Shown piece after piece: positions 54,190-64,000 of a stretch of 64,000 nt of DNA (its first letter is position 1; the number at the start of each line of letters is the position of its first letter). The notes under the pieces were generated by a model, which worked only from the letters and a program-made list of their open reading frames with translations, was not told the DNA's origin and ran no database searches. The position numbers were made by a program, and so were the translations under genes. Origin of the DNA: Harmothoe impar (taxonomy: Eukaryota; Annelida; Polychaeta; Phyllodocida; Polynoidae); the NCBI GenBank assembly GCA_947462335.1, contig OX381709.1:82646622-82710621 (forward strand), in the 5' to 3' direction.

Positions 54190-54629
54190 CTTGTTGTGTT
54201 TTTATTTCTATATATAAGTTACATAACTTTTTTTTGTTTGTTTGTTTACAAACAGTCACGTGTCACGTGGTGTTGTTTACAAACAAGAGAGCCACGTGGT
54301 GTTGTTTACAAACAAACCCTAAGTAGGTCACGTAACCCTAGTTACCAGAATGCCGGCTTCTGATTGGCTGAGCCTAAGTAGGTCACGTGACGTAAGTAGG
54401 TCACGTTACCATGGTTACCAGAATGCCGGCCTCTGATTGGCTGAGAGCTTCTAAGTAGGTCAGTAGGTCACCCAGAATGCTGGCTTCTGATTGGCTGAGA
54501 GCCCTAAGTAGGTCACGTTACCATGGCAACGGGTCACGTGACCAAATGGCGGCCTCTGATTGGCTGCATGTCGATTGAGTAATAAACAGTAGTTAACTAT
54601 AGTCCCGTTCCGATACATACTATACTACT
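54190..54629. repeat. Right terminal inverted repeat
   Basis: Inverse of 41542-41959. Over the outer 390 bp only about three substitutions or 1-bp indels are seen. An extra A/T-rich stretch of about 20 bp near the inner end (54216-54240) explains the greater length. It carries the same CCAAT, X-box, E-box and forkhead-type motifs. Confidence 0.95.
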
Positions 54630-54635
54630 GTTTCG
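54630..54635. repeat. Target site duplication, right (GTTTCG)
   Basis: Identical to 41536-41541, directly outside the ACTACT end of the element. Confidence 0.95.
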
Positions 54636-55666
54636 TATTTAATTAAATTGAGTTCAGTGAGGTGTTCCTCGTCAACTTTTTGCCATTCTTCACTGACCAT
54701 TGTTTTAGCAATGCTTTTGGCTGCCCTGGGTGTATAACAGTCTTTTATCCTCTGTCCCTTTTCCTCATTCTTACAGAACACAGCCTTTCTGTAGCTGATG
54801 GCATGCTCTACAGAACTGAACGTATAGCCGTCGGTCTCAATGGTGCACGGAAAGAAATTACTCAAAGGGGCGAGCTCGGAGTGGTACGCTACCATTCCAT
54901 CTGTAATATATGTCCTAGCATTGGCAAGACGAATTTTGGGGGGTAGGTCATTAAGGGCCTGGTGGGGGTAAAATTTCCCATTGTAGATAAGCCCCCTACC
55001 TCTCGGTTTGACTGTTAGACCAGCCTCGTAGGCCAGTTTGGCGATTGTGCTCACATCAGATTTCTGCCTGCGTATCTTGTTGTTACTGTCCTCTGACATG
55101 AAGACGTTTGGGTTATTCCTTTTCAGCCTGCCTTTTATCGAAAGCAGTCTATCTCTAATGCTGCCCTTAACAAATACGATGACCATTGTGCGGACTTTAT
55201 TCGCTGGGGAGCCCTGCCTGTATGCGTAGTCAATCTCTCGGGGAAGAAGGTCGTCGTCAATGGACGCCAGGAGGGAACATGCTATGTCTTTAGTAGATTC
55301 ATTGGGCGTGTAATCAAGCCCCTCTATGATCAAATTCCTTCTACGCAGGGCATGGTCATTCAGGTTAATAGCCTCAGTGTTTGCTCCTATAGCAGCAGAA
55401 TTAACTCTGAGTTGACGTTGACTTACAGCTAGTTTGTCATTCAGAGCCTTGACCTCACCTTTCAGTGTGCGTTTCTCCTTTTGTAATTTAACAATGTCTT
55501 GCTGCGAATACTCCAGTGATTCTTTGAGCTGATCCTCCTGCGTCAAGAGGTAGTCAAGAGCCTGTCCGATCCCTTCAGCGTGCAGTGAAATGTCGCCCGG
55601 GTTGTGTCTGGTTATTGGCTTTTTCAAATCCAGAATCACCTTCTCGGTATCACCCCGTGTCGCCAT
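54636..55666 (-). CDS. LINE ORF1, N-terminal part: coiled coil, RRM-like, NADAR
   Basis: About 343 residues from ATG at 55666 to the Polinton junction; the frame then picks up a few terminal-repeat codons and a TAG (54620). Residues about 35-100 form a coiled coil (Gln-Lys-Glu-Lys-Arg-Thr-Leu-Lys-Gly-Glu-Val). Residues 108-240 resemble the RRM-like and C-terminal nucleic-acid binding parts of LINE ORF1p (Arg-Asn-Leu-Ile-Ile-Glu-Gly-Leu; Pro-Arg-Gly-Arg-Gly-Leu). From about residue 262 a NADAR (YbiA-like) domain begins: Leu-Ser-Asn-Phe-Phe-Pro-Cys, then Phe-Ser-Ser-Val-Glu-His-Ala and Lys-Ala. NADAR enzymes cleave N-glycosidic bonds, including in ADP-ribosylated bases. The domain is cut by the Polinton and completed at 41541-41340. 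Confidence 0.85.
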
Positions 55667-56034
55667 GTTGACAGGTGTGTATACTCAAGGTGCGGGTCAG
55701 TCAGGCGTGCAGTGGATGGACTGTGGCAGAGCCGGTGCGGCAGGTAAATCCTGTAAATCCTACTTGATTTAAGGTGAAATACCTCAATAAGTAGCTCCTT
55801 GTGTGCTTGAAGGCTTTACACAACCGCTGTGCAAAAAAGAAATCTGTGGGAGATGTATTTATATTCCAATTTTGCCGAAAAACAGGAGCGCGCTGCCGAA
55901 GGGTCTACCTAGTTGAGTCCGCCATAGCCGTTACTGTATTAACTTCGCAATGTCACTGTGCATGCTGATACAAGATTATTTTTTTGTGTGTTATAATCTA
56001 TAGTTTCAGATTCAAATGAGTAAAGTTTAGTGTT

Positions 56035-56159
56035 CCCAGCTAACAGAAAAACATTATTTTACGTCAGAATAATGTTTTATAACTTTATATAATGTTATGC
56101 CATAGTAAGGAGCCTTGGGGTAGCGTTATATAACGTTATAAAATGTTGTATAACGTTTT
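56035..56159. mobile_element. CCCAGC-family AACGTT MITE, right end lost
   Basis: Starts CCCAGCTAACAGAAAAACAT and keeps AGTAAGGAGCCTTGGGGTAG and TATATAACGTTATAAAATG. It stops at AACGTTTTT without the CTGGG end. Confidence 0.65.
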
Positions 56160-56162
56160 TGA

Positions 56163-56345
56163 CATATGACATCGCTGAAGTTGTATTAATGCATCATGCA
56201 GAGCCTATGGGAGTGTCTCAACCCCATAGGGTTGGCATGATGCTTGAATGCAGCACTGGAAAGTTACTTGCCAGGGCTGCAATCATGCATCATGACGACC
56301 AGGGGCATGATGCATTAAGGCATCATGCCATCCTTAAAGGGTTAA
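56163..56345. repeat. GCATCATG / CCTTAAAGGGTTAA repeat
   Basis: Contains TTAATGCATCATG, GAGTGTCTCAA, GCCAGGGCTGCA and GCATCATGCCATCCTTAAAG. Family members are at 9786-10014, 18510-18786, 60288-60511, 60655-60850 and 61545-61783. They have partial inverted symmetry and no ORF. Confidence 0.65.
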
Positions 56346-57683
56346 CATATCACTGTATTAACTTCGCAATGTCACTGTGCATGCAGCAGATAAAACACAA
56401 TATGTTGGTGTCTCATCCAGGCCAAGCACTTTCTGCACTTCCATATCATGTATCTCAGATATAGCCCATTTTCTGGCATACTGATGAGATTAGGAGTCGA
56501 TTAGGAGTCCAATCGACATGATATTGTTGTGCTAAATGCACCAGCTCTGATCCATCACAATTGTGGTTCTATTCATGGAACAAGGTTGGAGGACGGGGAG
56601 AAAAAATGAAGAGAAATTAGTTTGGGCATAGCCAAAAATAATTTTCTTATCTCAAGAAATTATGATAAATAAATTTGCCTGGTGGACAAATGACTAGTTT
56701 TAAGAAAAAATAAATTTCCTAAAACTAGTCATTTGTCTGCCAGACGAGTTTCTTTATCTTATTTTCTTGAAATGAGAAAATTATTTTTGACTGTGTGTGC
56801 ATGCACTGCTGGCCTCTGTGATTCTATATATTGATGTCAGGACATGAGATGGCTGTTATACATGCATAGAGACACCAGAGCTGTATTGGCAGGGATGGAG
56901 GTGAGAGAATCAAATCATGTCCAGCACCTCATTCACTCCCTCAGCTAGAGAGCTGGCTATGTGTGGAATAAGATAGTGTGAATAACCATCTCCCATCAGA
57001 TTCTCTGGCACTATTTCCTTCTCCACCAAAAGGCAGCGTATCACCCTGAGGACTTCTAGGCTATATATCTATACAACTATTATTCGATTAAACTATGTTA
57101 TGGAATAGGTGAAGAGCAAATGTTTAAAATTATGGAAGTATTGAACATGTTTTATGATAGAAATTGTTGATAAGCCACACAACTGTTTTTCATATAGGGA
57201 CACTGTAGTATGTGATAGGGATAGAAGAACAGAGTAGTATCATTTTCCTCCCTTCTTCCACAAAAGAGTTTTGGCAGTCTTATTTGAGAGTGTGAATAAG
57301 CTGGTTGTCTTGTGTAGATGACTTTGTGTATGGGGTGCTGGGGGAATTGAGAAGATTGAGGGAAAGATTGGTACCTTATATTAGAAATAGATTTAACCGT
57401 CCTCCCGTCACTATCATCCTCAATATTCTCCTATGTAGCATTCCCACCTTCCCTATCATCATCATCGTGCTCCCTATCTCAGTCCCGCACGCCTTCCTTA
57501 GCCTCCTTGTTGACTTGCCTCTTGCATATATGTTGTCGTATTTACTTTTTCTAGAGTAATAAAGATAATCAGGCAATGAACAGTATTGCCAGACGTTACT
57601 TCAGTTGGAAAATACATGAATATATCCTGTAGAGGATTCCTAAGTAGCCTTAGTGTCATTCACTCTGGATAGATGATGACAAA

Positions 57684-57823
57684 CCAAGTAAATAAATAAC
57701 GTTATACACCATTTTATATAACGTAATATGTCAACATTTTTCTAAGGCTCTTTATTATGGCATAACGTTATGTGAAGTTTTAAACGTTATTTTACGTAGA
57801 ACAAAGTTTTTTTGTTAGCTGGG
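57684..57823. mobile_element. CCCAGC-family AACGTT MITE, left end damaged
   Basis: Left end is CCAAGTAAATAAATAACGTT, right end TTTTTTTGTTAGCTGGG. Core TAAGGCTCTTTATTATGGCA is shared. Confidence 0.65.
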
Positions 57824-58045
57824 TATAGGTCTGGTTACATGACTTTTTTCTTACTTTGCTCTCATACTGCCTTTCAGTGCATGACTTCACTATAAAACAA
57901 GAATTGCGGTTGTTGCCGCGTAAAAAAATGCCTCAAGCATATTTGTAGGGGACCCATGCAAGACACCATATAAACAGGGCGGGAGGATGATATAACTGAC
58001 AGATGTGACAAAACAGGGGAAAACGTGCCATTACAGGGATTTAGT

Positions 58046-59050
58046 GTAATATACAGCCACTAGGTGGCCACCAGTGCAGCAGCACTAATAGAACCATTAA
58101 TTTCCTTTGTTACGGGGGTAGGTAGGATTATAATCAACCTCAGGAGCATGGAAATGGGTGTTGCTAGGCAGATAAACAATAAGAATAGCTGTTGCTAGGC
58201 AGATAAACAATTAGAAAAGCTGTTGCTAGGCAACCAGCTGTCTTAGCAACAAACCAATAGAACCATTGAATTCCTTGGGTCCATGTTAGGGGGGTAGGTA
58301 CGATTATAAACAACCTCAGGAGCATGGAAACGGGTGTTGCTAGGCGGATAAACAATTAAAGTAGCTGTTGCTAGGCAACCAGCTGTCTAAGCAACAAACC
58401 AATAGAACCATTGAATTCCTTGGGTCCATGTTAGGGGGGGTAGGTACGATTATAATCAACCTCAGGAGCATCAAAATGGGTGTTGCTAGGCAGATAAACA
58501 ATTAGAATAGCTGTTTGTTGGCCAACCAGTTGTCTTAGCAACAAACCAATAGAACCATTGAGTTCCTTGGGTCCATGTTAGGGGGGTAGGTACGATTATA
58601 ATTAACCTCAGGAGCATGGAAATGGGTATTGCTAGGCAGATAAACAATTAGAATAGCTGTTGCTAGGCAACCAACTGTCTTAGCAACAAACCAATAGAAC
58701 CATTGAATTCCTTGGGTCCATGTTAGGGGGGGTAGGTACGATTATAATCAACCTCAGGAGCATGGAAATGGGTGTTGCTAGGCAGATAAACAATAAGAAT
58801 AGCTGTTGCTAGGCAACCAGTTGTCTTAGCAACAAACTAATAGAAGCATTGAATTCCTTGGGTCCATGTTAGGGGGGGTAGGTATGATTATAATCAACCT
58901 CAGTAGTATGGAAATGGGTATTGCTAGGCAGATAAACAATTAGAATAGCTGTTGCTAGGCAACCAGCTGTCTTAGCAACAAACCAATAGAACCATTGAAT
59001 TCCATGGGTCCATGTTAGGGGGTATATGTATGCTTATGATCAACCTCAGG
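58046..59050. repeat. 145-bp minisatellite with X-box-like palindromes
   Basis: About six and a half units of roughly 145 bp. Each has CAACCTCAGGAGCATGGAAA, GGGTGTTGCTAGGCAGATAA, GCTGTTGCTAGGCAACCAGC, CTTAGCAACAAACCAATAGA, ATTCCTTGGGTCCATGTTAG and a G-run. GTTGCTAGGCAAC is a palindrome close to the RFX X-box. Units differ by a few percent. Confidence 0.9.
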
Positions 59051-61042
59051 ATCGAAGGTTGATTAATATTAATTTTATCATTATATGCATAAATTTGTGT
59101 TGTGATGCCTTAAAACAAAATGGCGGCACCCCTTAAAACAAAATGGCGGCACCCGTACTGACTTCCTGTCAAATGAAAACAATATAATGCCTCAACCTGG
59201 TAGTTCGCAAGCTCACCACCAGGGCCCCTCCGGGGTCTTTCGGCCTTAAAAAATTCAGTTGAAATTACGGAGAATGAATGCTAAATTTGATGGTGTATCA
59301 CCATAATTGTGATTTACGGTGAGACACTGTAAAACTTATTACTTTTACATTGAGCATCCGTGAACCGGTACAGTTAAACAATGTTTTCTCATTTACAGTG
59401 AATCTCACGTTAGAGGTTTGCCCACCAGGAGGCAGCTTTGTTTGATAGAGAGACTTTAGTGGAAGCTATTAACTAAAAACATACATAATTGTGTTAGATT
59501 TGTAAAGAGTCAACTATCTCATTAATTACACAATCAAAATTGAAGCCTTTGGCAAATTATGGACAGAAAATATATAGTTTCCTTTTTTGAGACCCTGAGC
59601 ACTAGTACAAATAGTATAAACACCAATGTTGTAATAATTAGAATTTTGCTCATGGATTGTAATTGTATATTTATATGAGGCATTCAATTATGCTTCTCAG
59701 GCCTAATATAAAAATCATATCAAGAAATATACATCAATGAATCCTGAAACAATTATAATTATCATTGAATAGCTTAGAATCACTGTAAAAATAATGATGA
59801 ATCACCGTAAAATAACAACAGGAAAGGCCTGTAAAATTTACGGGGAAAAGCAAAATACGGTGACCATAAAATAAAAGGGAAACGGTCGGCATTCAGTGAT
59901 GCCAGTGATTCACCGTAATTTTTAATGGATATTTTTTACAGTGTTCCACCGGCAAGAGAAACATGAAGCTGTAATAATTATGTACTAGTATTTATGATTT
60001 TAAATACCCACTGAACGGCTGATATTATTGTATCATAGCCCTCAATGTGTGCATGATTAGTCTAATCCCTCTGTATCTACTGAGAAAAATTTCAGTAATC
60101 ATTTCCTGGAGCATGAGTGCATGGCACTCTGGGAATATTAATTCCTTCGGCAGCAGTTTCAGGAAATATTGCAACAGTATAGATCTTGCTGAGAGATGGA
60201 TTACTCGAGAAGAGCAGAGATTAGATTTCATTCTGGTAAGTAGTAGCTGTAGCTGCTTACTACAGTGTGATTAACCATTTATGGATGGCATGTCACTAAA
60301 AGATGACATTTGTCTTCATAATGCACAAATTTAACGCCAATGAGTAACTCGCTGGTGCTGCAATCGAGCATCATGCTGACCCTTCAGGAATATTTCCACC
60401 CGTACGGTCGCATAATACTAAAATGCTGTCCTGGGTCGCTAAAGCTGCATTCATACATTATGACGACCGAGGTAATGATGCATTAGTGCATGCTGGCGTC
60501 CTTAAAGGGTTAACTCTGGAGGGATATATTTCAGAGTGCACTCTGATGTCTCCCTCTCCTCTGGTGCTAAGGAGCCTTGAGTCGATAAGCAGGCCTGTGA
60601 GCGTCCTTAAACCGGCAGAGTGCAGAAGATGCAGTTTTGATTTCAGTCTTATCTTTTAACACTTTAAGGACGGCATGTGGTTAAAAGACATTTGTCATTA
60701 GAATGCACCAAAGCAGACCTGGCAATTAACTCACTGGTGCCGCATTGGTGCATCGAGCAGACTCATGAGCAACTCATTTGCCAGGGCTGTTTTCATGCAT
60801 CATGACTGTTAAGGGCATACAGAAGATGCGACATTGATTTAATCTTTTGAGGACCATATATAGTTTCTTACACTTTATTTCATGAATCATGGTGACATCT
60901 CAGTCTAATCTTTTGAAGACCATCTAGTTCTCCACACTTTATTTCATGAATCATCACTTTGTAGGATTGCACAATTACACTGATATGAATGATTTCCAGA
61001 AATATGTATTACATCGTTTATCCATTCAAAAATAAATTGTTA
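59051..61042. other. Non-coding region with ACTGTAAAA/TTACGGTGA repeats
   Basis: Two AAACAAAATGGCGGCACCC repeats lie at 59115-59152. From 59250 to 59945 are pieces bounded by CACTGTAAAA / TTTTTACAGTG with many ATTCACCGTAA words, probably one or two MITEs. GCATCATG-type repeats lie at 60288-60511 and 60655-60850. No gene is supported. Confidence 0.5.
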
Positions 61043-61174
61043 CCCAGCTAACAAAAAAATGTTTTCCAAATGTTTTGAATTTCTTTGGATGCAAACGTTT
61101 TCAACAGATTTGTATGAAAAGTTTTTCTCCAAAACGCTTGCAAATGTTTGGAAAATGTTTTTTTATTACCAGGG
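61043..61174. mobile_element. CCCAGC-type MITE without AACGTT core
   Basis: Starts CCCAGCTAACAAAAAAATGT, ends TTTTTTATTACCAGGG, with inverted CCAAATGTTTTG / CAAATGTTTGG inside. TA flanks both ends. Confidence 0.55.
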
Positions 61175-62114
61175 TATTCCTTTAATGGTAACTTAGTGCA
61201 AAAATATGGGGATTGATGTCTGCTCTTTGTGTGGTTGCTGGAAATAAAACGTAAATTATAAGAAAAAAAAGGGAGAAGGAATCTTAATGATTTACCCTAA
61301 ATATCTTCAGTTGACAATTATTTTCGGAGGAGGGTTTGTGATTTCATTTTATCAAATTATGCTTGGTAACAGTTTATCCTAGGTGATCTCCTAGAATTCA
61401 GAAAATGACTTTTGGTGACAATTGTTTGTTAACAATATGAACACATACAGAGGACACTTTTCAATACAATAAGCCAGTCCCACGCTTTAAACAGAACAGA
61501 TATCAAACACTATTTTACTTAGACTGATGGATTGGATAGCGCTCTACCCCTTTGAGAACAGCATGTTGCTAAAGGATAACATTTGTTGTCATCATGCACC
61601 AATGCACCCCTAGTGAGTAACTCACCGGGGCTGCATTGGTGCGCCATGCCAACCCTTCAGGAGTGTATCACCTGTGAAGAGTCTGCAGGATGCTTGAATG
61701 AGTTACTCGCCAGGGCTGCATTCATGCATCATAACAACCTAGGTCATGATGCATAAAAGTACCATGCCACCTTTAAAGGGGTACAGACGTTATTGAATGG
61801 GAGTGAATGGCAGTGTTATATTTTTTTTTCCCCAATACAATATGTGACTTGTCCTGGGCTAGTGTTGTACTGCCGTCGCAGGTTATTTAGCATTACACAC
61901 AGATGTGGGAAAGAGTGTGGGTGTATGAGGCTCAATGACAGGACTTTACAGAATTGGTTTGTATTTGATGTGAGAAAACAGGATGTACAAGATGACAAAG
62001 TAAACAGATTACAATGGCTGCAGCCCACATCATGTCTTTTCCTATAACAAAAATGTACATTGAGATATTTGAGATACATTGAGACTCACAAGTGAGACAC
62101 AGAAGTAAGATATC

Positions 62115-63346
62115 TGTTCAGGGTCTTTTTGGTCAGCCAGCAGGAAGTATATAAAATAACAAAATGAAGTTAGCTCACCGGATGTCACACAGGCCTGCAA
62201 TACTTAGCAGCCAACTGTGGTCATAAATTAGCAATGTTACAATTTCCCGACAAATACCTTGGCACTGTCAATAAGGTGAGAGTCATTTACAGTATGTGGT
62301 GGCACCGTGGGCGATTTAAAGTGGGGAGCAGACAGTCATTAGGAGTCTGTGGTGGACTGTTCAAGTTCAAGTGATCGAACTATCCAATTCCTATGGAGAC
62401 AGACTCGAACATTTAACAAACAATAACACCAAGTTAGGTCCCTACAAAAGATGAATCAAGCAGATTGGTGCTGGGCTTGGGGGAGAGGGAGTCTACACTG
62501 GGCATGGATCTGCTATTATTCCTCATTATTTGTGCATTGTCTAGCACTGAAGCTGCTAAAATCCTGATACAGAGTCAGTCCATCCTTTATAATGTTTAAC
62601 AAAGGTAATAATCAGTTTGAATAAAGGCCTGCTGCCACACTGTCTATAGGGAAATGTGATACTGTCTGGAGTGAGATTAATAGTGCTTCTATTGAGTACA
62701 AAAACAATAATGACTGTGCTCTGCCCTGCCCACTCATCAGTCTATTACACGAAGCCCTATAATTGGTATTCATCATTGTAGGATTCTAGCATAGCTGATA
62801 ATCTAAAAAGCTATGATGAATAGATTCTCTGACCATTAGATCTATGCATTGATTTGTCCCCCGCTATTACTAGTGTGGCCCGTAGAGCCGCCGACTTGAA
62901 CTCTTGGGGTACCGTGTTCAAATTGCCATGAAACCTCGGATTTTATGGGTGAAGAAATGGCGGAATTGCTCACAAACACTGGAAGGGTGCCTATATCCAG
63001 AGGAAGGGTGCCTATATCACTAGATATCAGCTCGGGGATATCACCTAAAAAGCATGATGAGTGGCCCAATTGTGTAATAACAAGTGATATACATTATTGT
63101 TAGCCACTATATCCTAATACCAAGTTCTGGTAATCCCAAATGTCGGCTAACAGCATCTATACCTATATACAGACTACTATTAGCACCCTAAAGAATTTAC
63201 CAATATTACCCATTGCCTAAAACAAGAAGCCTTCTGCTCACCCACCCACATAGACAGCATGTCGTTAGAAGATGACACTTGCCATAATGGTGCATGATGA
63301 ATCATACCGTCAGTCAGAGCACTGACCCCATAGTCTGCTGCATCAA

Positions 63347-63395
<49 letters not shown>

Positions 63396-64000
63396 CAATA
63401 TTAAGCCTTTACAGACCAATCCTCCATCCAATCCCCATCTCTGTATCTGCCTGTATCCCTCCCTTTATCCCAGACATGCCTCTACCCTGGCCACACCTTG
63501 TGGTCCCTCAGGTCCAATTGGTGCCAGTCCCTGGTCAATAGCACCAGGAGGCCAGGACCCAACCCAGACCAGACCGGGGCCTGAGTGCTTTCTGAAAGCC
63601 TCTGCCACACACCCGGGAGTATGAGAATTAGACTGCTGCCCTAAAATGTGTGTCCTGGGACATTAGTTATATTACCCCCGGGTCTAGTGTCACCTATAAC
63701 GGTGTACTTGTTGTTATACGGCTGGCAATGGCTTCCTCTTTAATGGAGGACTATGGAGGGCAGTTAGGCAGGGACTGCCCTGAGGATACAATAAATAGAC
63801 GTTTCACAGCACAGACAGCATAATAGTGGCAGTAGCAGCAATATCCTCAGTGCAACAAATCCCTTCATGTAACCAGCATATGGCATACGACCCATACCAA
63901 CAACTCAGTAAAGTCCTACAACTGGCACCTGGTATAAGTGCCCTGGTACTCATACAGGACAGATATGAAACCTGGCGCAAACATTTATAGAAGCAGACAA
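62115..64000. repeat. Segmental duplication, copy C (Q then P)
   Basis: Block Q at 62115-62830 matches 22745-23480; block P at 63310-63830 matches 25010-25480 closely and 22010-22430 less so. The order Q-P differs from copy A (P-Q), as expected for a tandem array sampled at different points. A (TA)n tract lies at 63349-63388. No gene is supported. Confidence 0.7.

Larger units (their letters stand above)
41542..54629. mobile_element. Polinton/Maverick (adintovirus-like) element, 13,088 bp, lacking PolB
   Basis: The element starts AG and ends CT, has terminal inverted repeats of 418 and 440 bp with about 1% mismatch apart from one indel near the inner end, and a 6-bp target duplication. Gene order: alanine-rich ORF (leftward), then rightward 216-aa ORF, packaging ATPase, pX-like, 386-aa ORF, integrase, penton, pVI-like, hexon-like capsid protein, adenain-like protease, 99-aa ORF. 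The set is that of Polintons and adintoviruses, which are linear double-stranded DNA agents of animals, but the large protein-primed DNA polymerase B gene is absent. It is much richer in GC and CpG than the host. A 2,566 bp internal tandem duplication accounts for part of the length; without it the element is 10.5 kb. Confidence 0.95.
54630..55931 (-). mobile_element. LINE, 5' part
   Basis: Holds the 5' leader and the first part of ORF1 of the LINE whose 3' part is at 36708-41541. The 5' end near 55931 is an estimate: after that point the sequence (CTGTATTAACTTCGCAATGT) is also found at 56354 outside the LINE. Confidence 0.8.

Noticed and set aside
1..64000. tRNA or rRNA genes
   Set aside because: No stretch with the conserved tRNA box sequences in a cloverleaf or with rRNA core motifs was noticed on either strand.

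Overview
This window looks like nuclear DNA of a marine invertebrate animal. It has intron-containing genes with GT/AG splice sites, many MITE-type repeats, a LINE and a Polinton. The style fits an invertebrate deuterostome such as a lancelet, but nothing in the sequence fixes the species. The DNA is AT-rich except in host exons and in the Polinton.

1-14.5 kb: a host gene on the + strand. Six exons can be traced by splice sites and matching phase: 1-78 (partial), 1710-1868, 3820-3990, 4697-4872, 12281-13982 and 14361-14546. They encode at least about 820 residues of a multi-pass membrane protein of unknown function. Three of its intron-to-exon boundaries have been copied. The start of the 1710 exon is repeated about eight times in a minisatellite, the start of the 4697 exon forms a second minisatellite, and the region leading into the 12281 exon has diverged copies near 9.05-10.35 kb and 35.1-36.7 kb.

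14.5-36.7 kb: no secure gene. The region holds several MITE families, segmental duplications and microsatellites. One 1.18 kb CCCAGC-ended element (32.5 kb) has a nearly identical partner in the host gene intron (6.0 kb).

36.7-55.9 kb: a nested insertion. The outer element is a LINE on the - strand. It has an endonuclease/reverse transcriptase ORF2 and an ORF1 with coiled coil, RRM-like region and a C-terminal NADAR domain. A 13,088 bp Polinton/adintovirus-like element (41542-54629) is inserted inside the NADAR coding sequence. It has near-identical 418/440 bp terminal inverted repeats and a perfect 6-bp target site duplication (GTTTCG). It carries a packaging ATPase, pX-like protein, an unknown 386-residue protein, retroviral-type integrase with chromodomain, penton-like and hexon-like capsid proteins, a pVI-like protein, an adenain-like protease, two or three unknown ORFs and a divergent alanine-rich ORF. 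No protein-primed DNA polymerase B is present. Integrase and major capsid protein are each broken by one in-frame TAA, the penton gene is frameshifted, and a 2,566 bp block (integrase end to middle of the capsid gene) is duplicated in tandem. The terminal repeats hold a reiterated CCAAT / RFX X-box / E-box module that looks like a viral enhancer.

55.9-64 kb: repeats only, including a 145 bp minisatellite with X-box-like palindromes (58.1-59.0 kb) and further copies of the segmental duplications seen at 22-26 kb.
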